DNA of 59,122 nt, taken from assembly GCA_017961575.1 (NCBI GenBank), contig JAGCXA010000033.1, positions 1 through 59,122 of the forward strand, in the 5' to 3' direction. Made by a program: the position numbers and the translations under genes. Shown piece by piece: positions 24,350 through 32,925 of the stretch (the first letter of the stretch is position 1; every line of letters starts with the position of its first letter). The notes under the pieces were generated by a model that had not been told where the DNA came from, did not search any database, and saw only the letters and a program-made list of their open reading frames with translations. The stretch is from Clostridia bacterium (lineage in GTDB: Bacteria > Bacillota > Clostridia > Oscillospirales > CAG-272).

Positions 24350-24625
24350 TCAGGTTACGACGGGCAATAACCCGCCGAGGATCGCGAGCGCGACGTAGGT
24401 AACGAGGAACGGAATGTCGAAGGGGATGCGTTCGAGCGACTCGAACCGCGAGAGCATCGCCCGGAAGGGCAGGATCACCGGCTCGGTCACGGCGATGCAG
24501 AAGGTGAGCAGAACGCTCTCCTGATCGACGAAAAACGACAGGATCGCCCGCAAAAGCATACAGATCTCAATGATCCCGAGCGCGGCGAGCACCGTCCGGG
24601 AGATCAGCAAAGCAAAGACGTGCAT
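24350..24625 (-). CDS. YggT family membrane protein
   Basis: A 91-residue protein with two hydrophobic segments around the family core LRAILSFF and PVILPFRAMLSRF. YggT proteins sit next to sepF in many Gram-positive division clusters, as here, and are thought to help envelope assembly. Start lies one base from the sepF stop. Confidence 0.9.
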   Translation of the reverse strand: MHVFALLISRTVLAALGIIEICMLLRAILSFFVDQESVLLTFCIAVTEPVILPFRAMLSRFESLERIPFDIPFLVTYVALAILGGLLPVVT

Positions 24626-24626
24626 A

Positions 24627-25052
24627 TCAGGTAAAGTCGGGATCCTCCGGCGCCGCTTCCTCGCCGGTTTCGGACACGTCCACCGACTTGGGAGAAACGA
24701 TGTAGGTCGAGGCGGCGACCCGACGGATGTTCCCGTCGATGCAGTAGGCGACCCCGGACACGAAGTCCATCACCCGACGGCTGACCTCTCGGTCGGTCCT
24801 TTCGAGATTGAGAAACACCGTCCGCCCGGAGAGCAGATGGTCGGCGATCTCCGACACGTCCCCGAAGGCGAGCGGATAGATCACTTTGAGTTCCATATTG
24901 TTCCCGCCGAGATTGAGGGTCGTGCCCGGCGTTTTCTCGGGAATGTCGCCGACCGAGGAGCCGGACGGCTGCACGGGGGTGACGGCGGGCGCGTCGTAAT
25001 ACCCCGCGTATCCGTCGTTACCGTCGTTTTTCGCTTTTTTGAAAAAACTCAT
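24627..25052 (-). CDS. sepF: Cell division protein SepF
   Basis: Membrane-binding FtsZ partner. N-terminal amphipathic helix MSFFKKAK, a variable Pro/Ser linker and the SepF domain from about residue 50 (LKVIYPLAFGDVSEIADHL, VFLNLERTD, RVMDFVSGVAYCIDGNIRRVAASTYIVSP). The length of 141 is typical. ftsZ is not in the window. Confidence 0.95.
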   Translation of the reverse strand: MSFFKKAKNDGNDGYAGYYDAPAVTPVQPSGSSVGDIPEKTPGTTLNLGGNNMELKVIYPLAFGDVSEIADHLLSGRTVFLNLERTDREVSRRVMDFVSGVAYCIDGNIRRVAASTYIVSPKSVDVSETGEEAAPEDPDFT

Positions 25053-25096
25053 GGCTTGTCCTTTCTTCCCCTCATCGGGTCCCGCCGGAAGGCGGA

Positions 25097-25831
25097 TCAG
25101 TCGTTTTCGTGCCGGAAGAGCGCCCGCCCCACGCGAACCATCGTGGCGCCCTCGTAAACGGCGGGCAGATAACTGTCGCTCATCCCCATCGAGAGGACGG
25201 GAGAATCGGTCTCAAAGAGCCCGCGCGCGGCGATCTCCTCTAAGAGTTTGCGCGTGGCGGCAAAATAGGGACGGTAGGCGTCGGGGTCACGCAAGACCGG
25301 GCCCATCGTCATCAGCCCGACGAGCCGCACGCCGGGCGTCGTCCGGGCAAATTCCGCGAGCGCCGGCGCCGCTTCGGGCATCGCCCCGCCCTTGTCCGGC
25401 TCGCGTCCGCTGTTGATCTCGATCAGAATATCCTGCCGCACGCCCCGCGCTTCGGCGATCCTGCCGATCTCGCGGATCAGTTTTTCGCTGTCCGCCGACT
25501 GGATCAGGGCGACCTTGCCCGTCACGTACTTGACCTTGTTGACCTGCAACGAGCCGATCAGGTGCCATTCGGGCGCGGGAAGCCCCGCAGCGGCGAGCAG
25601 TTCTTCGCGCTCGCGCCACGCCTGCACCCGGTTCTCCGCAGCCGCGTACGGAAAGATCCGCGTCAGGGCAAGGAACTCCTCGGGCGTCGCGCTCTTGGTC
25701 ACGGGGATCAGGCGCGGGGTCGGTACGCCCGCCGTCCTCGCGGCGGCGGACAGTTCGCCGAGGACGCGCTCGACGTTTTCGGCGATATAGGCAAACGGGT
25801 CCCTCTCCGGGGAAATGATACGGTCAGACAT
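25097..25831 (-). CDS. PLP homeostasis protein (YggS/YlmE)
   Basis: Fold-type III PLP-binding protein of 244 residues that buffers pyridoxal phosphate. LIPVTKSATPEE carries the PLP lysine; ENRVQAW, WHLIGSLQVNKVKYV, GLMTMGP and LSMGMSDSYLPAVYEGATMVRVGRALF are all present. First gene of the yggS-sepF-yggT-lspA-rluD-ABC-F operon, the same order as ylmE-ylmF-ylmG in Bacillus. Confidence 0.95.
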   Translation of the reverse strand: MSDRIISPERDPFAYIAENVERVLGELSAAARTAGVPTPRLIPVTKSATPEEFLALTRIFPYAAAENRVQAWREREELLAAAGLPAPEWHLIGSLQVNKVKYVTGKVALIQSADSEKLIREIGRIAEARGVRQDILIEINSGREPDKGGAMPEAAPALAEFARTTPGVRLVGLMTMGPVLRDPDAYRPYFAATRKLLEEIAARGLFETDSPVLSMGMSDSYLPAVYEGATMVRVGRALFRHEND

Positions 25832-25883
25832 CGGTTTCCTTCTTCCGTTCTCGGTTGGCGGATATAAACGGTTCTTTTACATC

Positions 25884-25912
25884 ATTATAGCAAAGGTCGG
25901 TTTTGATTGCAA
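25884..25912 (-). promoter_or_regulatory. Sigma-A promoter of the yggS-sepF-lspA operon
   Basis: TTGCAA (25907-25912) and TATAAT (25884-25889) on the minus strand, 17-base spacer. Confidence 0.82.
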
Positions 25913-25994
25913 GTTTTTTTCAAAAAAAGGAGCAGAAGCGTCCGCCATCCTTCGCCGTTTTTCCCGTCGGTTACGATTGTTCACAACTTTTTGC

Positions 25995-26023
25995 TTGACA
26001 TTTGACACGCCGTCCTCTATACT
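25995..26023 (+). promoter_or_regulatory. Sigma-A promoter of the FKBP lipoprotein gene
   Basis: TTGACA (25995-26000) and TATACT (26018-26023), 17-base spacer, with a ~70-base leader. Confidence 0.85.
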
Positions 26024-26100
26024 TATACTGTCTTTACCTTTATCCGACGCACCCCGGCGGTCGACGCGCGCGGGGAATCCGAAAAGAAAAGGAACGAAAA

Positions 26101-28089
26101 ATGAAACCGATGAAACGACTGCTCTCCGCCCTCTCCCTTCTGCTTGCCGTCGCCATCCTCTTCTCTTTTTCCGCTTGCAAGAAGAAGAATAAGAACGCGG
26201 CTGAAACGACCGGCGAAGCCCCGGTGGACTTCGACCTCGTATCGACGGCGGATCCGATCTTCGACTACTACCGCGCCGACCTCTCCGACTACCTGACCAT
26301 CACCCGCGACAACTACCTCAACCTGCGGGTTTCACTCGACGTCACCGACGAAGACGTCGAGAAATACGTCAACGACCACCTGCTCCCCTCCTACCGCACC
26401 CCGGTCATGGCGACCGACCGCGCGGTGGCGGACAAGGATACGGTCTACATCTACTACACCGGCTACACCGACGACTTCCCGTTCGACAACGGGAGCAACC
26501 AAAACGCCGATAAGCCCTATACCTTCGTCGTCGGATCGGGCGACTTCTTCTGCGCCGACGTTGAGAACCAACTGGTCGGCAAGATCCCCGCGGACACGTC
26601 GACGGAGAATCCCTTGACGACCGAGGACGTCGTTTTCCCCGCTCGTCACTTCGTTCCGCTCGCCAAGGCGATCGAGTACGAAGGTCTCGGGATCGCGGGT
26701 CTGACGGCGCACTTTGAGATCGCGATCGCCGGGATCGTCGACGGAGACGACCTCGTGACCGACCGCGCGATCGCTCAGGGCGACACCGTCGCGCTCTACT
26801 ACGCCTCCTCGATCGGCGGAGCCCGCTTCGTCGAGGGGAGCAACTCCGACGACGACGAGCCCGCGCGGTTCGTTATCGGCTCGGGCGATTTCTTCTTCGC
26901 CGATCTGGAAAACCAATTGATCGGCAAGATCCCGTCCGAGACCTCGAAGGAACATCCCCTGACCATCGACGACGTCGTCTTCCCCGAGGACACCGTCGTT
27001 CCGAGCTTTGAAACCAAGGACTACACCGACGAAAAACTGGTCGGCAAGACCGTCCGCTTCAAGATCACGATCGCCGGGATCGTCGACGGAGACGACCTCG
27101 TGACCGACCGCGCGATCGCCCCCGGCGACGCCGTCTCGGTCTACTACACCGGGTACGCCGACAACTACGCCTTCTCGGGCGGAAGCAACGTCGGCGACGA
27201 GGAGCCCTACGAACTCGGGATCGGGTCGGGAGCGTTCATTCCCGGCTTTGAAGAAGCGCTGATCGGCGTCCGTCCCGACGAGACCTCGGACGAGGCGCCC
27301 CACACGATCAACGTGACCTTCCCCACCGACGGCAGATACGAGGGCAATCCCCTCGCGGGCAAACCGGCGCGCTTCGACGTCGTGATCAAGGGGATCTTCG
27401 ACAACGCCTGGAATATTCCCGAACTGACGCCGGAATTCGTCACCGAAAAACTCCAATTCGAGACCGAGGAAGCCGACGTCGTCGCTGCGCTCCGCCTCGA
27501 CGTGAAGAACTGGATGCGCGAGAACAAGGTCGGCAACCTCGATTCGCACAAACTCATCCGCACGATGGAGGAACTCTTCAAGGTCCTGGAATTCAAGGAC
27601 GCCTATCCCGAAGGGGAGCAGGAGCGGTACGAGGAACTGATGTTTGAAGACGTCATCTCCTATTATCAGTACTACAATTATATGTACTATATGTATTACG
27701 GCTACGTCTGCTTCGAGGATCAGGACGAGGCGGGACGGTCCTATTACGGGCTCCGCTTCGACGCCGACTGGGAGGCGTACCAGCACACCGAATCTTTCCG
27801 GATCGTCCGGCAGACGATGGTGCTGAATATGATCGCCCGACTCGAGGGGCTTACCGTCACCGAGGAGGACGTGAAGGCGTGGGTCCGCGAACAGATGCAA
27901 TCGCAGCAGGAACAGGCGGATCAGACGGCGGCGCAGTCGGGGGAGGAAGCCGATAAGGTCACCCCGGCGGATATCCTCGCCGGGATCTCCGTGGAGGAGA
28001 TCTACACGCAGCTGGCGTCCAAGAAAGCGCAGGAATTCATCCTGAACTCGATCACCTTCGATTACGGAGAACTTCCGATCACCGACTGA
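26101..28089 (+). CDS. Lipoprotein with three tandem FKBP/trigger-factor-like domains
   Basis: A signal sequence ends in FSFSAC with lipid-acceptor Cys26. Three FKBP-like units follow at about residues 107-212, 222-328 and 337-432. The third has the best motif set (DAVSVYYTGYADN, GSGAFIPGFEEALIG); the first two lack the canonical FIPGFE and read DFFCADVENQLVG and DFFFADLENQLIG, so prolyl isomerase activity there is doubtful. The C-terminal ~230 residues are helical and trigger-factor-like with a Tyr-rich run near 520-540. The likely role is folding of exported proteins at the membrane. It precedes argH by 17 bases. Confidence 0.85.
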   Translation: MKPMKRLLSALSLLLAVAILFSFSACKKKNKNAAETTGEAPVDFDLVSTADPIFDYYRADLSDYLTITRDNYLNLRVSLDVTDEDVEKYVNDHLLPSYRTPVMATDRAVADKDTVYIYYTGYTDDFPFDNGSNQNADKPYTFVVGSGDFFCADVENQLVGKIPADTSTENPLTTEDVVFPARHFVPLAKAIEYEGLGIAGLTAHFEIAIAGIVDGDDLVTDRAIAQGDTVALYYASSIGGARFVEGSNSDDDEPARFVIGSGDFFFADLENQLIGKIPSETSKEHPLTIDDVVFPEDTVVPSFETKDYTDEKLVGKTVRFKITIAGIVDGDDLVTDRAIAPGDAVSVYYTGYADNYAFSGGSNVGDEEPYELGIGSGAFIPGFEEALIGVRPDETSDEAPHTINVTFPTDGRYEGNPLAGKPARFDVVIKGIFDNAWNIPELTPEFVTEKLQFETEEADVVAALRLDVKNWMRENKVGNLDSHKLIRTMEELFKVLEFKDAYPEGEQERYEELMFEDVISYYQYYNYMYYMYYGYVCFEDQDEAGRSYYGLRFDADWEAYQHTESFRIVRQTMVLNMIARLEGLTVTEEDVKAWVREQMQSQQEQADQTAAQSGEEADKVTPADILAGISVEEIYTQLASKKAQEFILNSITFDYGELPITD

Positions 28090-28106
28090 ACGAAAGAGAG
28101 ATTACC

Positions 28107-29483
28107 ATGACCGACAAAATGTGGGCGGGCAGGTTCCAAGGGGAACTGGACGCCGTCGCCGACGAATTCAATTCTTCGCTCGCGGTCGATTCGCGCATGT
28201 ACGAAGCCGATATCCGCGGCTCGATGGCGCACGCCGCCATGCTCGGACAGCAGGGGATCATCGCGCGTGAGGACGCGGCTGCCCTGATCGACGGGCTCGG
28301 CGGGATCCTCTCCGACATAAAAGAAGGGAAACTCGATTTCTCTGCGGGCGGCGAGGACGTGCATATGTTCGTCGAGGCGGAACTGACCAAGCGGCTCGGC
28401 GAGGTCGGGCGGCGGCTCCACACGGCGCGGAGCCGGAACGATCAGGTCGCCCTCGACGTGCGTCTCCACATGCGCGACGCGGGGATGGAGATCCTCGAAA
28501 AACTGAAAGCCCTGCTCGGCACGCTCGCGGATCTCGCCGAGGAACACGCCGACACCGTGATGCCCGGCTACACCCACCTGCAAAGGGCGCAGCCGATCAC
28601 CTACGGACACTACCTGATGGCGTACGCCATGATGTTCCAGCGCGACATGGAGCGGTTCATCGACGCCCTGACCCGGATGAACGTCTCGCCGCTCGGTTCC
28701 TGCGCGCTCGCCGGGACCACCTACCCGACCGACCGGGGGGCGGTTGCCAAAAAACTCGGAATGAACGGCGTGACCGCCAACAGTCTGGACGGCGTGTCCG
28801 ACCGTGACTTCGCGATCGAGCTCGCCTCCTGCGTCGCCATCGCGATGATGCACCTCTCGCGCTTCTCGGAGGAGGTCGTCCTCTTCTCGTCGTGGGAATT
28901 CAAGTTCCTCGAACTCGACGACGCGTACAGCACGGGGTCGTCCATTATGCCGCAGAAGAAGAATCCCGATATGGCGGAACTGATCCGCGGCAAGACCGGG
29001 CGCGCCTACGGCGACCTCATCGCCCTGCTCACGATCATGAAGGGGCTTCCCTTGGCGTACAACAAGGATATGCAGGAGGACAAAGAGGCGATCTTCGACA
29101 GCGTCGACACCCTCTTGAAGTGCCTGACCGTCTTCCCGCCGATGCTGAAAACGGCGAAGGTGCGGAAGGACAATATGCGCGCCGCCGCCGCGAAGGGCTT
29201 TATCAACGCGACCGACTGCGCCGATTACCTGACTGCGAAGGGACTTCCCTTCCGCACGGCGTACAAGATCACGGGACAGATCGTCGCGCGCTGTATTTCC
29301 GACGGCTGCGAACTCGACACGCTCCCGCTCGCCGTCTACCGCGAATACTCCGACCTCTTCGACGAGGGGATCTATCAAGCAATCGACCTCGACCGCTGCG
29401 TGACCCGCCGGACGAGCGAGGGCGGAACCTCGCCGGAGTCGGTGAAAAAACAGGTTGAATTAATTCGCAAATTTATTGGTTGA
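28107..29483 (+). CDS. argH: Argininosuccinate lyase
   Basis: Splits argininosuccinate to arginine and fumarate. 458 residues; the fumarase-superfamily signature GSSIMPQKKNPD is intact, with TARSRNDQVALD and PGYTHLQRAQP upstream. Start has GAAAGAGAG at 6 bases. argG is not adjacent; argH seems to be cotranscribed with the FKBP lipoprotein gene. Confidence 0.98.
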   Translation: MTDKMWAGRFQGELDAVADEFNSSLAVDSRMYEADIRGSMAHAAMLGQQGIIAREDAAALIDGLGGILSDIKEGKLDFSAGGEDVHMFVEAELTKRLGEVGRRLHTARSRNDQVALDVRLHMRDAGMEILEKLKALLGTLADLAEEHADTVMPGYTHLQRAQPITYGHYLMAYAMMFQRDMERFIDALTRMNVSPLGSCALAGTTYPTDRGAVAKKLGMNGVTANSLDGVSDRDFAIELASCVAIAMMHLSRFSEEVVLFSSWEFKFLELDDAYSTGSSIMPQKKNPDMAELIRGKTGRAYGDLIALLTIMKGLPLAYNKDMQEDKEAIFDSVDTLLKCLTVFPPMLKTAKVRKDNMRAAAAKGFINATDCADYLTAKGLPFRTAYKITGQIVARCISDGCELDTLPLAVYREYSDLFDEGIYQAIDLDRCVTRRTSEGGTSPESVKKQVELIRKFIG

Positions 29484-29495
29484 CGCACCCCGAAT

Positions 29496-29529
29496 AAAAA
29501 AGAGCCGGGCATCCGCCCGGCTCTTTTTT
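29496..29529 (+). terminator. Intrinsic terminator of argH
   Basis: AGAGCCGGGC (29501-29510) pairs with GCCCGGCTCT (29515-29524); flanking A6 and T6 extend the stem and give the T-run. Confidence 0.93.
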
Positions 29530-29615
29530 GCGTTTCACCGAAACCGTCACTACAAAAAATCAACCTGCGGTTTACCCGAACTGTCCGAACGGTACCTGTA
29601 CAAAGCGCCGGGACG

Positions 29616-29624
29616 TGATATAAT
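29616..29624 (+). promoter_or_regulatory. Extended -10 promoter of the XRE regulator
   Basis: TGATATAAT (29616-29624) is a full extended -10; the -35 position holds only CTGTAC. Start codon is 53 bases on. Confidence 0.6.
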
Positions 29625-29676
29625 GAAATCGGAAGCGGGCGCCGGTTTCCATTCAAATCAACAGGAGGAAAGGATC

Positions 29677-30759
29677 ATGAAAATCACGATCGGAGCCAAT
29701 ATCAAACGGCTGCGCAGGGAAAAAGGGATCACGCAGGAACAGTTGGCGGAGGCGATGAACGTCTCCTGCGCCGCGGTCAGCAAGTGGGAAAGGGGCGAAA
29801 CCTTCCCCGACGTCACGCTGCTCCAACCGCTCGCCTTCTATTTCGACGTCTCGCTCGATTCTCTGATGGGCTACGACAAAGAGAAGATCGACGAGGAGAT
29901 CGGGCGCGTACACGCGGAATACCGGAGACTGATGCGGGAGGATTGGCGCGAAGCGCCGCGGTTTATGAAAAAAGCGTACCGGGACTATCCGAACGATTAT
30001 CGGATCATGCTCGACTATATGTACGCACATGTCCCCGACGCGGAACCCGATCCCGACGCCGCGCGCGCCCACATCGGCGAGTTTATGCCGCTCTGCGATA
30101 GGATCATTTCGGAATGTACCGACGTTCATCTCTGCCTCATGGCGTGGAAAATGAAGGCGATCCTTCTCCACGCGGACGGAAAGACCGACGACGCGCTGAA
30201 AATCCACGCAGAAGAGTTCGGGGACTGGTATCTGTCGACCGGGCAGATGAACGAACAACTCTTCCGAAAAGACCGCCCGGAATTCCTCTACTGGGCGAAG
30301 CGCAATATGTACGAGCTGATCGATTACGCCGCCGACAAATACGTCAAATCGGTTTTCTTTGATACGGCGATCCCGTATGAAGAAATGGTCAGGCGCGCCG
30401 AAACCTGCGGCGACGAACTTTATCGGCTCGGATGCGAAAGAAACGAGGGGTATTTCATCTTGCAGGCAAAGGTGATCTTCGGCAGACTGACAAACGACCT
30501 GATCGCCCGGGAATGGCGCGGGGGAACCGACGAAGACATTATCAGAACGACCGACAAATACCTCGCCGCCGTCGCCAAATTGGCGGAGTGCGCGAAAACC
30601 GACGCGCCGCTCTGCGACGCCGCCGCCAAGCGCTCCGGCGCCGACGGTCTGCTCGCCGATGCAATCAACGGCAGATTGTCGTGGACCTACCCGCACAACG
30701 CGGAGTTGGTCAAAAACAACGCCGCGTACAGAGCCGTCTTGGAAAAGTATCGGAAATAA
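29677..30759 (+). CDS. XRE-family transcriptional regulator with helical C-terminal domain
   Basis: HTH of the Xre type at residues 3-60 (IGANIKRLRREKGITQEQLAEAMNVSCAAVSKWERGETFPDV), then ~290 residues of helical, TPR-like sequence with many aromatic residues. This layout is common in clostridia for ligand- or peptide-responsive regulators with unknown targets. Start 29677 follows CAGGAGGAAAGG. It is monocistronic and sits just upstream of the abiF locus on the same strand, but a terminator and a new promoter separate them. Confidence 0.88.
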   Translation: MKITIGANIKRLRREKGITQEQLAEAMNVSCAAVSKWERGETFPDVTLLQPLAFYFDVSLDSLMGYDKEKIDEEIGRVHAEYRRLMREDWREAPRFMKKAYRDYPNDYRIMLDYMYAHVPDAEPDPDAARAHIGEFMPLCDRIISECTDVHLCLMAWKMKAILLHADGKTDDALKIHAEEFGDWYLSTGQMNEQLFRKDRPEFLYWAKRNMYELIDYAADKYVKSVFFDTAIPYEEMVRRAETCGDELYRLGCERNEGYFILQAKVIFGRLTNDLIAREWRGGTDEDIIRTTDKYLAAVAKLAECAKTDAPLCDAAAKRSGADGLLADAINGRLSWTYPHNAELVKNNAAYRAVLEKYRK

Positions 30760-30770
30760 CACGTCAACGC

Positions 30771-30806
30771 AAAGGAAACGCCGCCCGCGGGCGGCGTTTC
30801 CTTTTT
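30771..30806 (+). terminator. Intrinsic terminator of the XRE regulator
   Basis: A 16-bp inverted repeat (30771-30786 with 30789-30804) followed by T's. Confidence 0.9.
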
Positions 30807-30910
30807 ATTGACTGCATTATATTATGTCTGCTATATCTGCGTTTTTTGTTTGAATAGAATCGCTAATTACTGCATATACTACTCCTGAACACATTTCTAT
30901 AAAAAAGGGG

Positions 30911-30939
30911 TTGACAAACCGTTTTTTATCGTGTATAAT
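30911..30939 (+). promoter_or_regulatory. Consensus sigma-A promoter of the abiF RNA and gene
   Basis: TTGACA (30911-30916) and TATAAT (30934-30939), 17-base spacer, an exact consensus. It drives the short RNA and, through the leaky terminator, the HEPN gene. Confidence 0.93.
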
Positions 30940-30945
30940 GTGTTC

Positions 30946-31012
30946 AGTGATCGAGTTACAGAAACCCGCGAGGCCTGTGACCGGGGGAGTTCCTGCGGGA
31001 ACTCCTCTTTTT
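30946..31012 (+). ncRNA. abiF-type small RNA upstream of the Abi_2 gene
   Basis: Starting about 7 bases after the -10, the ~67-base RNA has a 7-bp stem GTTACAG (30955-30961) with CTGTGAC (30975-30981) and loop AAACCCGCGAGGC. An 8-bp terminator stem (30986-30993 with 30998-31005) follows, with a TCTTTTTCTTTT run. Loop bases CCCGC (30965-30969) can pair with GCGGG (30995-30999) as a pseudoknot or alternative fold. Size, fold and position directly before an Abi_2 gene agree with the published abiF RNA motif. I infer the match from memory of that motif, not from a search. Confidence 0.65.
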
Positions 31013-31032
31013 CTTTTGTAGGAGCAAGAAAA

Positions 31033-31977
31033 ATGTCAAATCCGTCAAAAACTTTTCTAACTTTCGATGAACAGATCGATTATTTGCAGCAAAAAAAGAA
31101 TTTAGTTATCACCGATCCTGTTCAAGCCAAAACTATTCTCGAACAAATCGGTTATTCCAGTTTGATCGGAGGATATAAAGCTCCTTTTAAGAATAGCACG
31201 ACAAAAAAATACAGGGATGGGACGACCTTTGAGCAGATTGTTCTGCTCTACAAATTTGACGAAGAACTCAGAGAACTCTTTTTGAAATATATACTGCGGA
31301 TTGAACGCCAAATTCGCTCCCTGCTGTCTTATTATTTTTCAGACAAATATGGAGAACAGCAATGTAATTATTTGAATCCTAGCAATTATACAAATAATAC
31401 TCGATCTACAAATGATGTTGCAAAACTGATTTCAACTCTTAATGACCTTGCGAACAAAAACAAGGATTATCCGTTTATTGTACATCAACGAACGGCATAC
31501 GGTAACGTTCCTCTATGGATTCTTGTGAACTATACCACGTTTGGAACTCTATCCAAACTTTACTCGTTGCTTACGCAGGATATACAGGTCAAAATTTCTA
31601 AGCATTTTTTCAAAGTAAATGAAAAACAACTTGAACAGTTTCTATCGGTTATCACAAAATTCAGAAATGTATGTGCACATAACGAACGCCTCTTTTTATT
31701 TAAAGCCCGCAACGATATCCCTGATATGACGTTGCATCAAAAATTAGGAATCCCAAAAACGGGAACACAGTATAGTCAAGGCAAAAAAGATTTGTTTTCA
31801 ATTGTAATCGCTTTCAGGTATCTATTGCCTGACCAAGATTTCAAAATCTTTAAAACTGCCCTCATTCGAGTTTTAAACAATTATGTTAAATCCACTTATG
31901 CAATGAGTGAAAACGATTTATACAATTATATGGGTTTCCCGCTCAATTGGAATAAGGTTTCGACTTTTAAAAAATAG
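31033..31977 (+). CDS. Abi_2 (AbiD/AbiF) family HEPN protein, abortive-infection type
   Basis: A 314-residue member of the Abi_2 family. Features include FDEQIDYLQQKKN at the N-terminus, IGYSSLIGGYKAPF near 39-52, ILRIERQIRSLLSYYF, and the HEPN ribonuclease motif R-N-x-x-x-H at residues 211-216 (RNVCAH). Such proteins are toxins that cleave RNA in phage defence. Strongly AT-rich against the GC-rich neighbours, so acquired. The start at 31033 follows TAGGAG; an upstream in-frame ATG (30931) lies in the promoter. The in-leader terminator suggests expression mostly as RNA with read-through to the toxin. Confidence 0.93.
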   Translation: MSNPSKTFLTFDEQIDYLQQKKNLVITDPVQAKTILEQIGYSSLIGGYKAPFKNSTTKKYRDGTTFEQIVLLYKFDEELRELFLKYILRIERQIRSLLSYYFSDKYGEQQCNYLNPSNYTNNTRSTNDVAKLISTLNDLANKNKDYPFIVHQRTAYGNVPLWILVNYTTFGTLSKLYSLLTQDIQVKISKHFFKVNEKQLEQFLSVITKFRNVCAHNERLFLFKARNDIPDMTLHQKLGIPKTGTQYSQGKKDLFSIVIAFRYLLPDQDFKIFKTALIRVLNNYVKSTYAMSENDLYNYMGFPLNWNKVSTFKK

Positions 31978-31996
31978 TACATTTTAGTGCCAAACA

Positions 31997-32025
31997 AAAA
32001 AGCCGGGCAAAACGCCCGGCTTTTT
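31997..32025 (+). terminator. Intrinsic terminator of the abiF gene
   Basis: AGCCGGGC (32001-32008) with GCCCGGCT (32014-32021), A-run before and T5 after; GC-rich stem unlike the gene it ends. Confidence 0.88.
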
Positions 32026-32095
32026 ATTGTTTTTCAAAGACAAAGTGAACACTAAACAAATCCGTTCTGACACGATCGGGTGCACTTGTTGATCG

Positions 32096-32719
32096 TCAAT
32101 GAAGCCGGCTTTGGAACGCCACCGCTTTCCCGAGGATCTGGATCCGGTCGAGTTCAGCCCCGATATAGACCAGCGGTTCGTACCGGGGGTTTTCGGGCGT
32201 GAGGATGAGTTTCTGCTTTTCGGGGTAGTAGTAGACCCGTTTCAGGGTCGCTTCCCCCTCGACCACGACCGCGGCGATCTCGCCGTTGTCGACCGACTCC
32301 TGCTTCTTCACGAGCACGAGGTCGCCGTCGTTGATCCGTGCGCCGATCATACTGTCCCCGCAGGCGCGCAGGCAGAAGTCGACGTCGAGTTTTTCGTCGA
32401 CGGCGAGATAGGTTCCGTATTCCTCCTCGGCGTAGATCGGCGTGCCGCAGGCGATCCTGCCGAGCATCGGCACCCGCCGCACCCGGATCGGAAAGAGTTT
32501 GCCTTCCGCGTCAGGAGTGTCCTCCCAACCGACCAGCGCCGCCGGGGTCGTACCGAGCGCCGTCGCCAGCCGCTCGATCTTCTCCTGCGGAACGTTTGCG
32601 ATCTGTCCGCTCTCGTAGCGTTGAATCGTCTGTTTGCTCGTCCCCAGTTCCGCCGCCACCTCTTCCAGCGTCATTTTCAGCGCCTTGCGCCGCGCTTTGA
32701 TATTCTGTCCCAGTCCCAT
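32096..32719 (-). CDS. XRE-HTH/S24 peptidase repressor (LexA-like)
   Basis: N-terminal Xre HTH (residues 4-60, IKARRKALKMTLEEVAAELGTSKQTIQRYESG), then a S24 self-cleavage domain. RIACGTPI holds a Cys-Gly scissile bond, GDSM the nucleophile serine near residue 124, and GEATLKRVY the general-base lysine. The architecture is that of phage CI-like and HdiR-type repressors that respond to RecA filaments. No phage genes flank it, so it may be a domesticated or stand-alone stress regulator. It is monocistronic and has its own promoter. Confidence 0.92.
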   Translation of the reverse strand: MGLGQNIKARRKALKMTLEEVAAELGTSKQTIQRYESGQIANVPQEKIERLATALGTTPAALVGWEDTPDAEGKLFPIRVRRVPMLGRIACGTPIYAEEEYGTYLAVDEKLDVDFCLRACGDSMIGARINDGDLVLVKKQESVDNGEIAAVVVEGEATLKRVYYYPEKQKLILTPENPRYEPLVYIGAELDRIQILGKAVAFQSRLH

Positions 32720-32750
32720 TCCGTCGCCCCCTTTTGATTCGTTTCAACCC

Positions 32751-32779
32751 ATTCTACCACAAAAGCACGCGATATGCAA
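32751..32779 (-). promoter_or_regulatory. Sigma-A promoter of the S24 repressor
   Basis: TTGCAT (32774-32779) and TAGAAT (32751-32756) on the minus strand with 17 bases between. Start codon is about 32 bases downstream. Confidence 0.78.
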
Positions 32780-32925
32780 CCCCTTTTGTGAAAAAAGTCA
32801 CACGATAAGAGACTTTTTGCAAAAAGAAAACCCGCCGGGCAGATCGCACGGCGGGAAAGCGAGGATCGACCCGCTTCGTCCGGGCGTCCGGCGGGGACGC
32901 CCGGCGGGTCGGACGGGAAAACGGT

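Noticed and set aside
32096-32719. S24 repressor as evidence of a prophage
   Set aside because: No integrase, terminase, portal or tail genes are present nearby; flanking genes are ordinary metabolic and repair genes.
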